From Chanos chanos (lineage: Eukaryota > Chordata > Actinopteri > Gonorynchiformes > Chanidae), in NCBI RefSeq assembly GCF_902362185.1, contig NC_044495.1, positions 40,349,211 to 40,413,210 on the forward strand: DNA of 64,000 nucleotides, read 5' to 3'. The position numbers and the translations under genes were made by a program. The notes below the pieces were generated by a model. The model was not told where the DNA came from. It ran no database searches and saw nothing but the letters and a program-made list of their open reading frames with translations. Below are positions 1 through 12,108 of the stretch, piece after piece. Position 1 is the stretch's first letter, and every line of letters starts with the position of its first letter.

Positions 1-596
1 CTGTAGTTGGAAATACCGCTTATAAGCCATTAATAAAAACATTACTGAAATAGCATGAGAACACCAGTGTTATTACACAGATTATTACAGACTAAGTGAG
101 GCTCTTTTTCTTGGATGAACAAACAATGGTCTGGGCAGTGATGATCGGGAGCAAAGGCAGTACTGATTGTAAACAATATCCAAGAATATATAGGCCCACT
201 CAAACAAATGTAAATTAGCAGTTGGTGGTGTTCCTAGAACAGGGAAGTTAAGGTGGATATATTCAAATAAGAGCATGTGCTCCAAAATCAGTCTCACATA
301 TTCTTGGGATATCTCAAAATTAATTTATATGCGGTCGTTTATTCGGGTTTAACTTCCACCGTTTATTTCCAGCTTCAAGTGTAGCTTAACACGTCGTTGA
401 CGACTCCCACCCTCAGGTTTAGCTTCCTAACTGAATTTTGGCACCCATCATTCGCTATATGCAGCTTCCTGCGCACAGCACTACATTTCCCACAATTCAC
501 TTGGCGAGAGGACAACATTTGTATCACATGAGATTTATAAGTAGGCTACAGCGTACTATAACTTGGAAGCCGGTATTCACCATACCACAAGATACA
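1..596. other. Upstream flank of cax1
   Basis: No gene is recognised here. The short open frames have no protein-like character. The cax1 promoter and 5' untranslated region should lie in the right part, since the first coding exon starts at 597, but no clear TATA box or initiator can be named. Confidence 0.4.
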
Positions 597-3500
597 ATGT
601 CTTCAAATCCGCACACGCGACGACGCAAAACAACTCCAGGCAGTCCAGGTAAAACGAACAAAATATGTATTTGGTCATTTAGTACCGTGCACCCTTGAAC
701 ACATATTGTCCAACAGTGCGGACTACAAGAGAGGCAATGAATTAACTGGCAGAGAGAAGTTTGCTTTGTAGCTGTTGTAACTGCTGATGTATCATACTCT
801 AGTACTCGTTATTTTAATGTGTTTCCTGAGATATCGTTACACCATTACGTACGTGTGTGCATACCGATCATTTAATGCGTGGATACGTGCATTCACGATA
901 CATCAAAAAAGGTAATGGGCGTGTCAGTGATGTGAGACCACTTAAAGGTTCGTGCATGACTTTGCACTGGCCTGTTTTACTTTAGATCTTGGTATCTCAT
1001 GTGTGTGCATGACAAAGTGAAGAGCGTGGAGAATGATATTGTGAAAGTATTGTGAAACCGCACCTTTATTTGCACTTCCCTGTCCCCGTAAACCATAATG
1101 TCCTGTGTCATTGCCCATGTATCCTAATTTAAACCTGACTTTTAACGTGTCTTCAACATGAAACTTTTTAGCTCCTGTTGTTTGTAGTCATTTGACTGAT
1201 GTGAACCGCAGAAAAAATTTAACTCTCTCGATCAGCCCTTGGCTACCAGTGCCAAAGCCATACAGTCACTAGATGTGCATTGCAAAGACATTCTACTGTA
1301 GGCTATTTACAGATGGAGCCGCGACAGCTGACGGAACTTCAACACGTGTGTATGTTTTCGCGTGTACACAAACATGTAGACATGTTTGCCTATATATATT
1401 TACATGTGTATGCGTTTGAGGATATGTGTGTTTGTGTGTGTGTGGTCACATGAAATAGACAAGATTCCTGTTGAGAGAGTTTCTGTGTCAACAGTCTTAC
1501 TGAGAAAAACACACACACATGCACACACCATTGATAAACTTTAGCATCCTAAAAAGAAGTAGTATCACTGTCCAAAGGAATTAGTGCTGCAGAAAAGCAC
1601 AGAGCTGTTTGTTTACCTCAACGTTACGCCGTTATCACTGATGGTGTTTACTGTTTTGTTTGTTCATAAAGAACCTCCCTGCGACTGTCAGGATGTCAGA
1701 GGTCATGACCCAGAGTCCTTGTGTGACAGGGCACATGAGCCCCACCTCCATCCTGATACCCCTGAGGGTCACTCCTCCATCTTGCCTTGTGCCTCCCAGC
1801 CGTTTGTCCTCTACACACCCAAATGTCCATCTGCACAGAGAGGTGAGGCTCCTTAGCCCCAGTGTAAGGGGCTCAAGTGTCCTGTTGGGTCATCCTGTTG
1901 TCGTGATGTGTGTAACACACGGTTCTATCTCCCAATTTTTTCTCAACGTATTTCCTGCATACACTGAGGAAAAAAGGATTAAAGACTGGATTTCGCTAAA
2001 GCCTGATTGGCATTTTCTCTTAAAAGAGATTCTGCTATGCATTGCTTACATGTGAGTCAGAATGATGCTTGATGTTTAGATGGCAGAGGGGGTCCAGTTT
2101 TGGATTTAGCTTTCCATGCGAGTCAGCAAGCTTGTTTCCTGAAGGAATAAACCTTTTGTCTGTGCACCCCCTCTCAGTAGGACAGAGTGCACACACACCT
2201 GACGAAGGACCCGAAGACGGTACATGTAAGAAAACTCTTAGTGCTGAAAATGAAGTGGAGGCCCTAAAGCTTGCAAACAATTACAAGGTTGTTACTCTGA
2301 CATAAACATCATCACACTAATTCCTGATTACCAGTGCTTTTCAACAGTTACACAAGTGACTTTGGTCTGTTTATGTTTGCTATGTGAAGTTTGGATTCAG
2401 AAAATGGAAGAGCCATGTGACAGCGCGTCCATTTGAAGACAGATCAGATGTAGTCAAGGAACTTTACAGCGAGCTCAATGTTATCAAACCTCAAACGGGT
2501 GAGGATGTCTTTCGTAATCATCTACCTAGTATTATAACCAGCACGTATGTATAAAACCAGTTACGCTATTTTTTTTTTTTTTAATAAATTCCTATTTTGT
2601 GTTATTACAGGCTCGTTATTTACATTTGGAAATGTAATGTACTTTTTCTTATTTGGCTGGTGGGTTTCTCTTGTGTACTTCTCTGTCGGCCTTTTGATGT
2701 TCTTCACACTGATTGGGTTTCCTTATGGTATGTACTCACTCAAGCAAACATTCTGTTGCACTTCGGTCATTATAAAAAGATCTTTTTATGGTAACTGAAG
2801 GCTAACTGTTTAGCTAAACGCTAACGGCTCAACTGCACGCTAACTTTTCAATGTTTCTCTTCTTTCAGGAAAGCTCTGCTGGAAGTTGTCCTGTTATTTT
2901 CTGTGGCCATTTGGGAAAACAATAGAAAAGGTTTTCTCTTTCACTCATAAATGAATATAAACTTTGACTTTGAACACTGCTCGCAATAAGTGAACAGCAT
3001 AGACATTAAAGCCGAACTATCTGTCTTTGTAGTAACATTTTGGACCAGTTTCATAATTGCTCCCTGTGTTCACTTTGATAAAACGTATTTGACTTTCATT
3101 TCCCTACGCTGCTTCTCCATTCTCTGCTAGTATGTAAATCAGGGATCTATTCATCTCTTTAGCTGAAAGTCACTGAGAGAGTACTTACAGTTATATGGGA
3201 TGTAATCACTGAAACAACAGTGTTGTTTCAGCAATCTTGTAAACAAATTTAAAGGAATTGAAACTCTTGATAAAGCTTAAATTTATTTCAGTAATCCTTA
3301 ATTAGTGGCTATGCGTTCTGGAGACATAGTACACTCTCTCTCTGTCTTTCTCTCTCTCTGTCAGGCCACTGCGTCAGTGAATAGATACAGAGTGAAAATC
3401 TTTCGTGGCGAAGCCACACCAGAGGAGACTGAGGAGATCAAGGTGACTTCTCCTCTTCTTTTGCCCACACCTGTAGAGGAGATCACAGAGGAGACGCAGG

Positions 3501-6500
3501 TCGTTTTAAAGGATGAATGCTGCTGGGTGAGAGTTAGAGACAAAGACAGTCTGTCTTCATTCATCCCCCCCTCTCTTTCAGTTCACTACATTTCCTCATC
3601 TGTATCAACACATTGTCATCAGTAGCCACTAGCAATACCATCTTTGCCTCTTCCAAGGAATAGGATGGCCTCTGATTTGAAGTTATGTTAGATATTGGAA
3701 GTCTGCAAAAGTCACATGACCGGGGTCCTATGATTAGATGAAAATTAGAAACTAAATAAATTCAGCTTTAAAAAAACACCTCTTTAATATGCAGGTGCTA
3801 TAGATCACTCTGGTCCACCTTATCTGTGTTACAGTAGTCAAAGCATTCTGTCACTGAGTAAATGTGGAATGTGTTGAGAGTGTCGTTTTGTTTTCAGAGG
3901 CGTGGCAGTATGTGCGCTTGGCTGTTCCTGGGTTACCCACTCATGGCCGTCACTCACATCCTGCTGAGTGTGTTGTCCTGGTTACTGGTCTTCACCATCC
4001 CTGTGAGCAAAATGAGCACAAGGACCCTGGGCACCATCCTGCTACTGCCGCCTGACCAGGTCCTCATCAGTTCTGCCAAAGAGGTAATGACCCCAGTCAG
4101 GTTAGGAGATAAAACAGTTAGTTCATACACTGACCAGGTCCTCATCAGTTCTGCCAAAGAGGTACAGACCCCAGTCAGGTCAGGAGATAAAACAGTTAGT
4201 TCATACACTGACCAGGTCCTCATCAGTTCTGCCAAAGAGGTAATGACCCCAGTCAGGTCAGGAGATAAAACAGTTAGTTCATACACTGACCAGGTCCTCA
4301 TCAGTTCTGCCATAGAGGTAATGACCCCAGTCAGGTCAGGAGATAAAGTGTATGAACTAACTGTTTTATCTCCTGATCTGACTGGGGTCATTACCTCTGT
4401 GGCAGAACTGATGAGGACCTGGTCAGTGTATGAACTAACTGTCTTTTTTTTTTTTTTACAGTCCCCACTGCTGTAAAACTTTACCTGTAGATGTTATTGT
4501 GAAGACATTCGGTTGTAGCTGTGTGCATATGCACTAGGGTGTATACGCTTATTACAAGCTTTTTTATCCTCTTATACTATACTGGATTCAGCTGAGCTTT
4601 AAAAGAGGTTTTAAAAAATCACTAAAAATATCAAATTAACACCCATCTCCTCCTCAGAATCAATCAGGACAGAGCAAAGTCCTTCTCTGCTGTTACCATG
4701 CCGTCAACTGCTACTACTACAAGTACACAGTGGATGGGATCAACGTGTTTGCTGTCAGTATCCTTCCTGTTACGTTCATTCAGGTGTCAGTCTTAGTTTA
4801 GACCCCTTATGAATGGTAACTCACCCATTTACAGCCCGCAAGTGTTGTGGCTTAAAAAAAACTGTCACTCATAAATTCACTGTGTAATGTATGTAAAGGA
4901 AAGGGTTGGCTTGTAGGATGCTGTGGTCCCTAAAGACTGGCTTTTGTAAGGCCTGGGTTTATTAATATTAATATTAATACTAATACTAATCTTAATATTG
5001 ATATTGATATTAATATTAATAATACTCTGAGTACCTGATGCATTAGAAATGCATTGAGTCATGCTTGACTAGTACTTGCTTTAGTAGTTTTTGCACAAGC
5101 TAAAATGTTCAGTGAAGGTTAAGTCAATTCACCCTGTTCTCTATATTCTTAATCACAGCTGGATTGTGTAAGCTCCCTGTTTTGGGTGGTTGCTTTTCTT
5201 AGAGAGCTGCTCTCCCTCAGATCTCTTACCTTTAGTCATTGTTGCACTGGTGATCGGCTATGTGGACAAAGGCAACCAGTTTGTCAGCTCTGAGGTGAAG
5301 TTTGCTACAGCCATCGGTTCCATCATCCCCTTGTCTTATTACATTGGAATGGGCATTGCTAGGTGAGTAAAAATCACACACACACACACACACACACACG
5401 AACACACAAACAGTTCTACTTATAAGGTTACACACTCCTGGCAGAATTTGTGGCCACTGGATCCCACAGACCCCCCCCCAAAAAACAGAGACCCACCTCC
5501 GTCTTTCACAGTGGGTGACGGTGTGTTTCTCTTCATGTTGACTGCTTTCTGGTTACGGGCCATGTTGACTGCTCTCAGTTCAATCTTTTTCTCTACAGAC
5601 CAAATTACTTTACTCCACATGTCTGGAAGTTTCTTTAGATGCTGTCTGGCATATTGCAAGTGGGCATTTTTTGGGCTGTGTCCACAAAAATGACTTTTCT
5701 TCTGGCACTTCTGGTGTGCGGCCAATTTGTTTAAGTGCCTCTTTATTGCACATGTCAAACTGCAACTCCACATTGTTCTAGAGGATTTGAATCTACATTT
5801 GAATAAAAGTTGCCCGTGGGTGTTTCTTTGCATTTCGCACAATTTCCCCGGTGGTTGTCGCTGAATTTTTTCTTGGTCGACCTAATCTTGGTGTCTAAAT
5901 AACAAATACTTTTCCGCTTTCTAGAATTGCTATCAGATTTCAGAAACAGAGAATTAGAATGCAAGTCTGCAATGGATTCACTGGTGAATATTGTGATGCA
6001 AACATTACAACTCAGACAAACCAACATAGACATGAAACTGGGGACTAGGAACAGAAACTTGGCACAGTCTGCAGACGAACAGCAAATGCATCAACAAGAT
6101 TTTAGAGGAACTTTGAAGCACAAGGACCATGTATATACACAGACACTGATTACAATCAGACAAGATACAGGTGCATTAGATTACAGGGAGGTTGAACAGG
6201 GTGGAGCAATGCGGAGTTAACAGGGGTATGAACCTTACATCCAAGACAGTCTTCAAAAAGACACTGTTACAGACCCTCAGATAGATTAAGCAGATCACTG
6301 TCATAATCTTCACAATGATCAAATTTAACTTGAGCGTGCAATAACAGGCCCACAGCACAAAAGGGTGTGTAAACGTAAGACACCTTCTATTGTCAGACAA
6401 GCACTTTTTGTTTATGAAATACAGTGATGTCATGCCTGTTACAAGGATGACTAGTGTAAATTTAGATATCTTACACCTTACAACAGTGACTGATCTTCTC

Positions 6501-9425
6501 TCATTATTTCTTTTCTATTAAAAAGTTATTTTTGCAGTCAATAGCACCAGGGACGTGTAAACTTTTTACATATGAATGCTGAAACTGAATCTTATTGGTT
6601 CCTCAGTATTTCAGCTCAGAGTAACTTTGCATTGGGAGCTGTGGTGAATGCAACGTTCGGCTCTATCGCAGAGATGACTTTCTACATCACTGCCCTGATC
6701 AGGGGTCATCGCCAAGGCAACAAGTGCCTGCAGGAGATTGTTAAGGCGGCGCTGACTGGGACACTGCTAGGCTGCATCCTCTTCATTCCAGTAAGTGAAT
6801 GACCCAGTAAAACACACACACACACACTCAAGCTATCACCTAATCACAGTGCCTAACACAGAGTGTTATTCTCTCTTTGTCTCCATGTGTGTCTCTCTCC
6901 CTCTCTCTGTCTCTCTGTCCCCCCCCCCCCTCTCTCTCTCTCTCTCCCTCTCTCTCTCCCTCTCTCTCTCTCTCCCTCTCTCTCAAAGGGAATCTGTATG
7001 ATCATTGGTGGTCTCAAGCACAGTGAGCAGAGGTTCAACAGCCGCTCAGCTGGAGTCAGTTCTGCGTTACTCTTCATATCTGTAGGAGGTAAGAGCTTAT
7101 CTGTACCCCAGAATGACAATTCCTGCTCTCCCTCTCTCTCTCTCTCTCTCTATCTAGAACATTCCCTAATACGCCAGCTGCCAACATTCATCTTGTACTC
7201 CTCTCCTTTGAACACACTTCAAAACAGGTTTAATCCCACATTTCTGAGAAAATTCAAGGCAACAGTCATTCTTTTTGTCATTTTAGACTAGGGCTGAACG
7301 ATTAATTGATTTCAAATCGAAATCACGTTTTGAAACAATGCCATTTGCAAATCGCAAAGACTTCGATTTAGGATATACGTTATGCAGCGTGTCTGACCCA
7401 GGGTTTAAATTGTCGTGTCAATGGTTTTACAAATTCATGCCGTCCTTCTTGTGTGACAGTCATGCTCACCAATCAGAATTGACGTGCTCCTCATGTACCA
7501 GTCATGCTCACCTATCAGAAGTGACCCAAGGCAATTGCGTAAACGCCCACCAACAACAAACAAGTGAAACCCAAGGAAAACGTTACATTCGTGGTGCGGA
7601 AAAATGGCCTCCACTGAGCCGGAAGCAATGTTGGACAATTTAGTCCTGGAGAAAAGCAGCACTTCGGTGGTATGGGAGTATTTCAGGTTTGAGATGATAG
7701 ATGTGCAACAAAAGAACATATTGTGCAAGGTCTGTTGCAGAAGTCACCACATCACAAGGCAACACCACAAAACTATATCAGCGCTTGAAAAAGCACCACA
7801 GTGTACGAGGACAAGTATACGGCCAAAAAGTCAAGTGAAAATAGTGATGCTCTAGCCCAGTCTCTAGTAAACAAACTACTATTTCAGAGTCGTTTGTGAC
7901 TGTTACACCATATGAAAATCTCTCACGAAGGCACCATTAGGTAACGAACGCCATAATGCATTATTTCGCTTAAGACATGGTGTGTGTTAACACTGTGAGC
8001 AAGTCAATGACCTACCTATTTCACTGTCAGAGATTGTTTACAGAAATGTCCTATTATTTTCTTATTGGAATGGTTTTATTTTTTATTATTACTTTATTTA
8101 TTTACCTTAACACAGCCACAGCTTTTGTGATAACTGCTCTATGTTTGTGCATCATATGTTCTATGCCAAATAAAAAGAATTTAACAAATACATGTAGGAA
8201 GCAATTCATATCTTTAAGTTCTCATCCCTGCATTAGAATATAGAGCAATTAATATTTTGATGGTATCTCATGTGGTAATGCTCCATCACATGCTTTAAAT
8301 CATTGCACAGTGAATATTGAACTGAAGCTTGACTTTAAAAAATTATGTTGCAAATCACATTGCAATCGCAATATCTGTCATAAAAATCACAATTAGATAT
8401 TTTCCCCAAATGGTTCAGCCCTATTTTAGACCTATTTTTTTAAAGTCTCCATCTAAGCTGTGAATGTGTAGTCTTTGTGTGGCTCTGGTCATTTTCTCCA
8501 TTTTCTCTGTTTGCTACTTCAGGCGTGTTTGCTCCAACACTTTTCTCTAAAGCCTATGGGAATCTCGTCTGTGAGGGCTGCACTAACTCCTCCAACTCCA
8601 CCAGCAATACCAGTGAATCCTTCATCTGCCGAAACTGCCACTACGACCTGGTCAGTCACCTGAGAAAACAGAAAAACAGTTTCAGGCAGAAATGAATTGA
8701 CTCGTGCTTAAAAAATCAATCCTAAACGTTTACGTAATAAACATGTAACCTACATATAATCTCATGTATGAATATTATATTAGTCTGTACACTATAGCTG
8801 TTCTGTGTCCCTTATATTTCTGTTATCATTCGTCTATGCCCTTTGTTTCTCCAGAGTGAAAATAACTACAGCCTGTTTCATAGCCATATTGAGTAAGTGA
8901 ACATGATCAAAATATTTACGCAGCACTGTGTTTGTAGGTTGCACTTACTTAATGGAAAGATGTGCTGAAATCCATCAACACTCTTTCATATGTAATCTCC
9001 TTCTTACATGCGCTTGCATCCGGTGTGTGTGTGTGTGTGTTTGTGTGTGTGTATGTGTGTTGTAGGCCACTGGTGTACACAGTTTCTGCCCTCCTGCCGG
9101 TTGCTTACCTAATCGGTCTCATTTTTACTCTGAAGACTCACTCTCATATCTATGACATTCATGTTGAAGAAGGACAAGGTAAGTACTTTTGCTTACACCT
9201 TTCCCCTCACTCAGCGCTCAACAGGGTTACTCCAAAAGACAGAACCAAATGACTACTTCCTAACTCAGTCATAATATGACAAACATGCTGCTATATTTGA
9301 CCAGAAGTGACCAGAAGGTTGTTGTTGGTGATGTGCAAAGAGAACTACTATGTAAATTAAACTGGATGTAACACTTCTGTAGAGATGTATATGGGTTTGC
9401 ATGTTGAGGCTGGTTTATGTCATAT

Positions 9426-9485
<60 letters not shown>

Positions 9486-9655
9486 TCCTGTAGAGGCTGG
9501 TCATCTGGGAGCGGTGGTGCACTGGTCTCGATGGAGGGCAATGCTCATTCTTATCATGGCCACAGTGCTCATGTCTTTATGTGCCGACCTGACCACAGAG
9601 CACATCCAACCTATTCTCAACCACCCTGCTATCTCACAGGCAAGACCAGAATACA

Positions 9656-9687
<32 letters not shown>

Positions 9688-9753
9688 TACAGTACACACT
9701 CACACTGCTATCTCACATGCAAGACCAGAATACACTTTACACACAAACCATTC

Positions 9754-9798
<45 letters not shown>

Positions 9799-10364
9799 CA
9801 GTACACAGTCATACTGTTATCTCACATGCAAGACCAGAATAAACTTTACACACAAACCACTCAACACACACACACACACACATTACAGTACATATTCACA
9901 CCGTTATCTCACAGGCAAGACCAGAATACACTATACACAAATCGCTCATACACAAACATACACCCTTACACACACACACATACACATACACACAAATTAC
10001 AGTACACACTCACCCCACAATCTCACAGGCAAGACCAGAATACACTGTGCACACAAACCGCTCATACACACACATGCGCGCGCACACACGGACACACACA
10101 CATTACAGTGCACACTCACACTGCTGTCTCACAGGCAAAACCAGAATACCCTGTACCAGGGGTATCAAAATCCGGTCCTGGAGGGCCAGGGTCCTGCTGG
10201 TTTTTGTTTTTACCTCTTCGTTTCCTGTTGATTTTCACCTTGAAAACGGGTGTGCACGCTCTTCAGCCATTCAGAGATTGTAATTAGTTACTCAACAAGA
10301 AAAACAGCTGGACCATGGCCATTCAGGACTGGATTTTGACACCCTTGCACTATACACACAAACC

Positions 10365-10406
<42 letters not shown>

Positions 10407-12059
10407 TACAGTACACACACCGTTTACTCGCAGTGAAGACCAGAATACACTATACACACAAAACACTCATACATCTGATACATACCACATTACACACAGA
10501 CCACTCTGTACTCATAAACCCCTCACTACACACACATACACACACACCACACTACCCAGAAACCACTGCGCACTTTCACACTCTACACCATACACACACG
10601 CACACACACACACATCACATCTCACATAAGATACATACGGTGTACCCACCACACAATACACACTGCTGTGGTTATTTCTCTGTGGTGAAAGAAACCATAA
10701 GGATCACGTCTGAAGGAAATAACTCAGTGACGGGTTGAGCTCTGCTCTGACTGACCTGTGTGTGTCTGGTTGTGTGTTTTAACAATACTTCATTGGTGTG
10801 ACTGACCTGTGTGTGTCTGGTTGTGTGTTTTAACAGTATTTCACTGGTGTGACTGACCTGTGTGTCTGGTCTTGTGTTTTAACAGTACTTCATTGGTGTG
10901 ACCGTTGTGGCCATGATCCCAGAGATCCCAGAGATAGTCAACGGGATCCAGTTTGCCCTGCAGAATAACATTAGCCTGAGGTGGGCTGCCGTCCAGTCAC
11001 GACTCAGTTAAACATGGGAGCCTTTGGAACAGAGATATTTGTTCATTATAGTACCATAATGTACTATAATTGGACCATGTCATATATCATATAATACATA
11101 ACAATACCATATGTACAATAAGTTTTCTGACCGCTGTTTGTCAGTTCAGTAACTCATTTATTTAACCTTTAGTAAAGAATATTTTTATGCATATAGTCTT
11201 TCTTTTGATCCGCTTCGGTTTGGTTTATATCTGTGTCTTTCTGCGGAGGTTGGTTTTGTTGTTGATCTCAGGTTATCTCTCCCTCTCCGTAGCTTGGAAG
11301 TTGGAAGCTGCATCGCCGTTCAAGTGTGTATGATCCAGATTCCCTTACTCATCCTCTTCAATGTCTTTTACGTGAGTCGTCTCTCAAGTGTGAAAATGTA
11401 CCCACTCATTAATGCTCCAGACAGATCTGAGTGAAATGAAAATGAATTATATGTATCCCCTCTTAAAAAGTGAAAAAAATCACCGTTTACATTTCAGATA
11501 GGTTGCAGATAACCGATTAGGTTGTGCTGTTCATAACCAAGTTTACTGTGAAATTGCTTATGTTGTTGTTGTTGTTAAACAGGAAGTGGGCTTTGTGCTC
11601 GTATTCAGTGACCTTCATCTGTGGACCAGCATTTTCAGTGTCATCCTTGTCAACTATATTTTCATGGACGGGAAGTCTGATTACTTTCAAGGTAGGGCCA
11701 TTTAATAAATGAAAATGGTTTAGTTTGTGTATAAATATCCTCCCTGACTGATTGTGTGGGTTTTATCATGTGGAAACTGAAAAGGCCATGCCACACAATT
11801 TGCTCTTTGAAACATGAAAATTAAACCCAATGTTTAATGTGTTCCTAATGTTACTGTGTGACTCGGTTTTGGTTGTTTTGACTCTTCATGTTTTGACTCT
11901 TCATCAATTCATTTCTCTGATTTATGAAAAATATATTTTTCTACACCAATTAGCTTCCATAAGCAGGGTCAATGGTCTTCCTGAGTTCTGCGTTGTTCTA
12001 GTTACTCCAGCCATGTATGGCATTTTAAAACACTACATTGTTTAAACTGAAACCTTTTC

Positions 12060-12108
<49 letters not shown>

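Noticed and set aside
1660-2055. 131-residue frame beginning MFIKNLPATVRMSEV
   Set aside because: It overlaps cax1 exon 2 in another frame; the frame with HEPHLHPDTPEGHSS fits splice phases on both sides, this one does not.
3954-4391. 145-residue minus-strand open frame with repeated SPDLTGVITS units
   Set aside because: It is the complement of the 78-bp array; a stop-free unit divisible by three stays open on both strands.
3862-4476. The 78-bp array read as a CRISPR or a coding repeat domain
   Set aside because: No spacers between units, and the units are mostly intron; it is a minisatellite made from a splice junction.
5755-6433. Several 80-97 residue frames in cax1 intron 10
   Set aside because: No family resemblance; they lie around the Tc1 relic and look like chance or decayed element sequence.
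9385-10287. 300-residue plus-strand open frame rich in His and Thr
   Set aside because: It is translated CA repeat and minisatellite joined to part of cax1 exon 16; low complexity explains the open frame.
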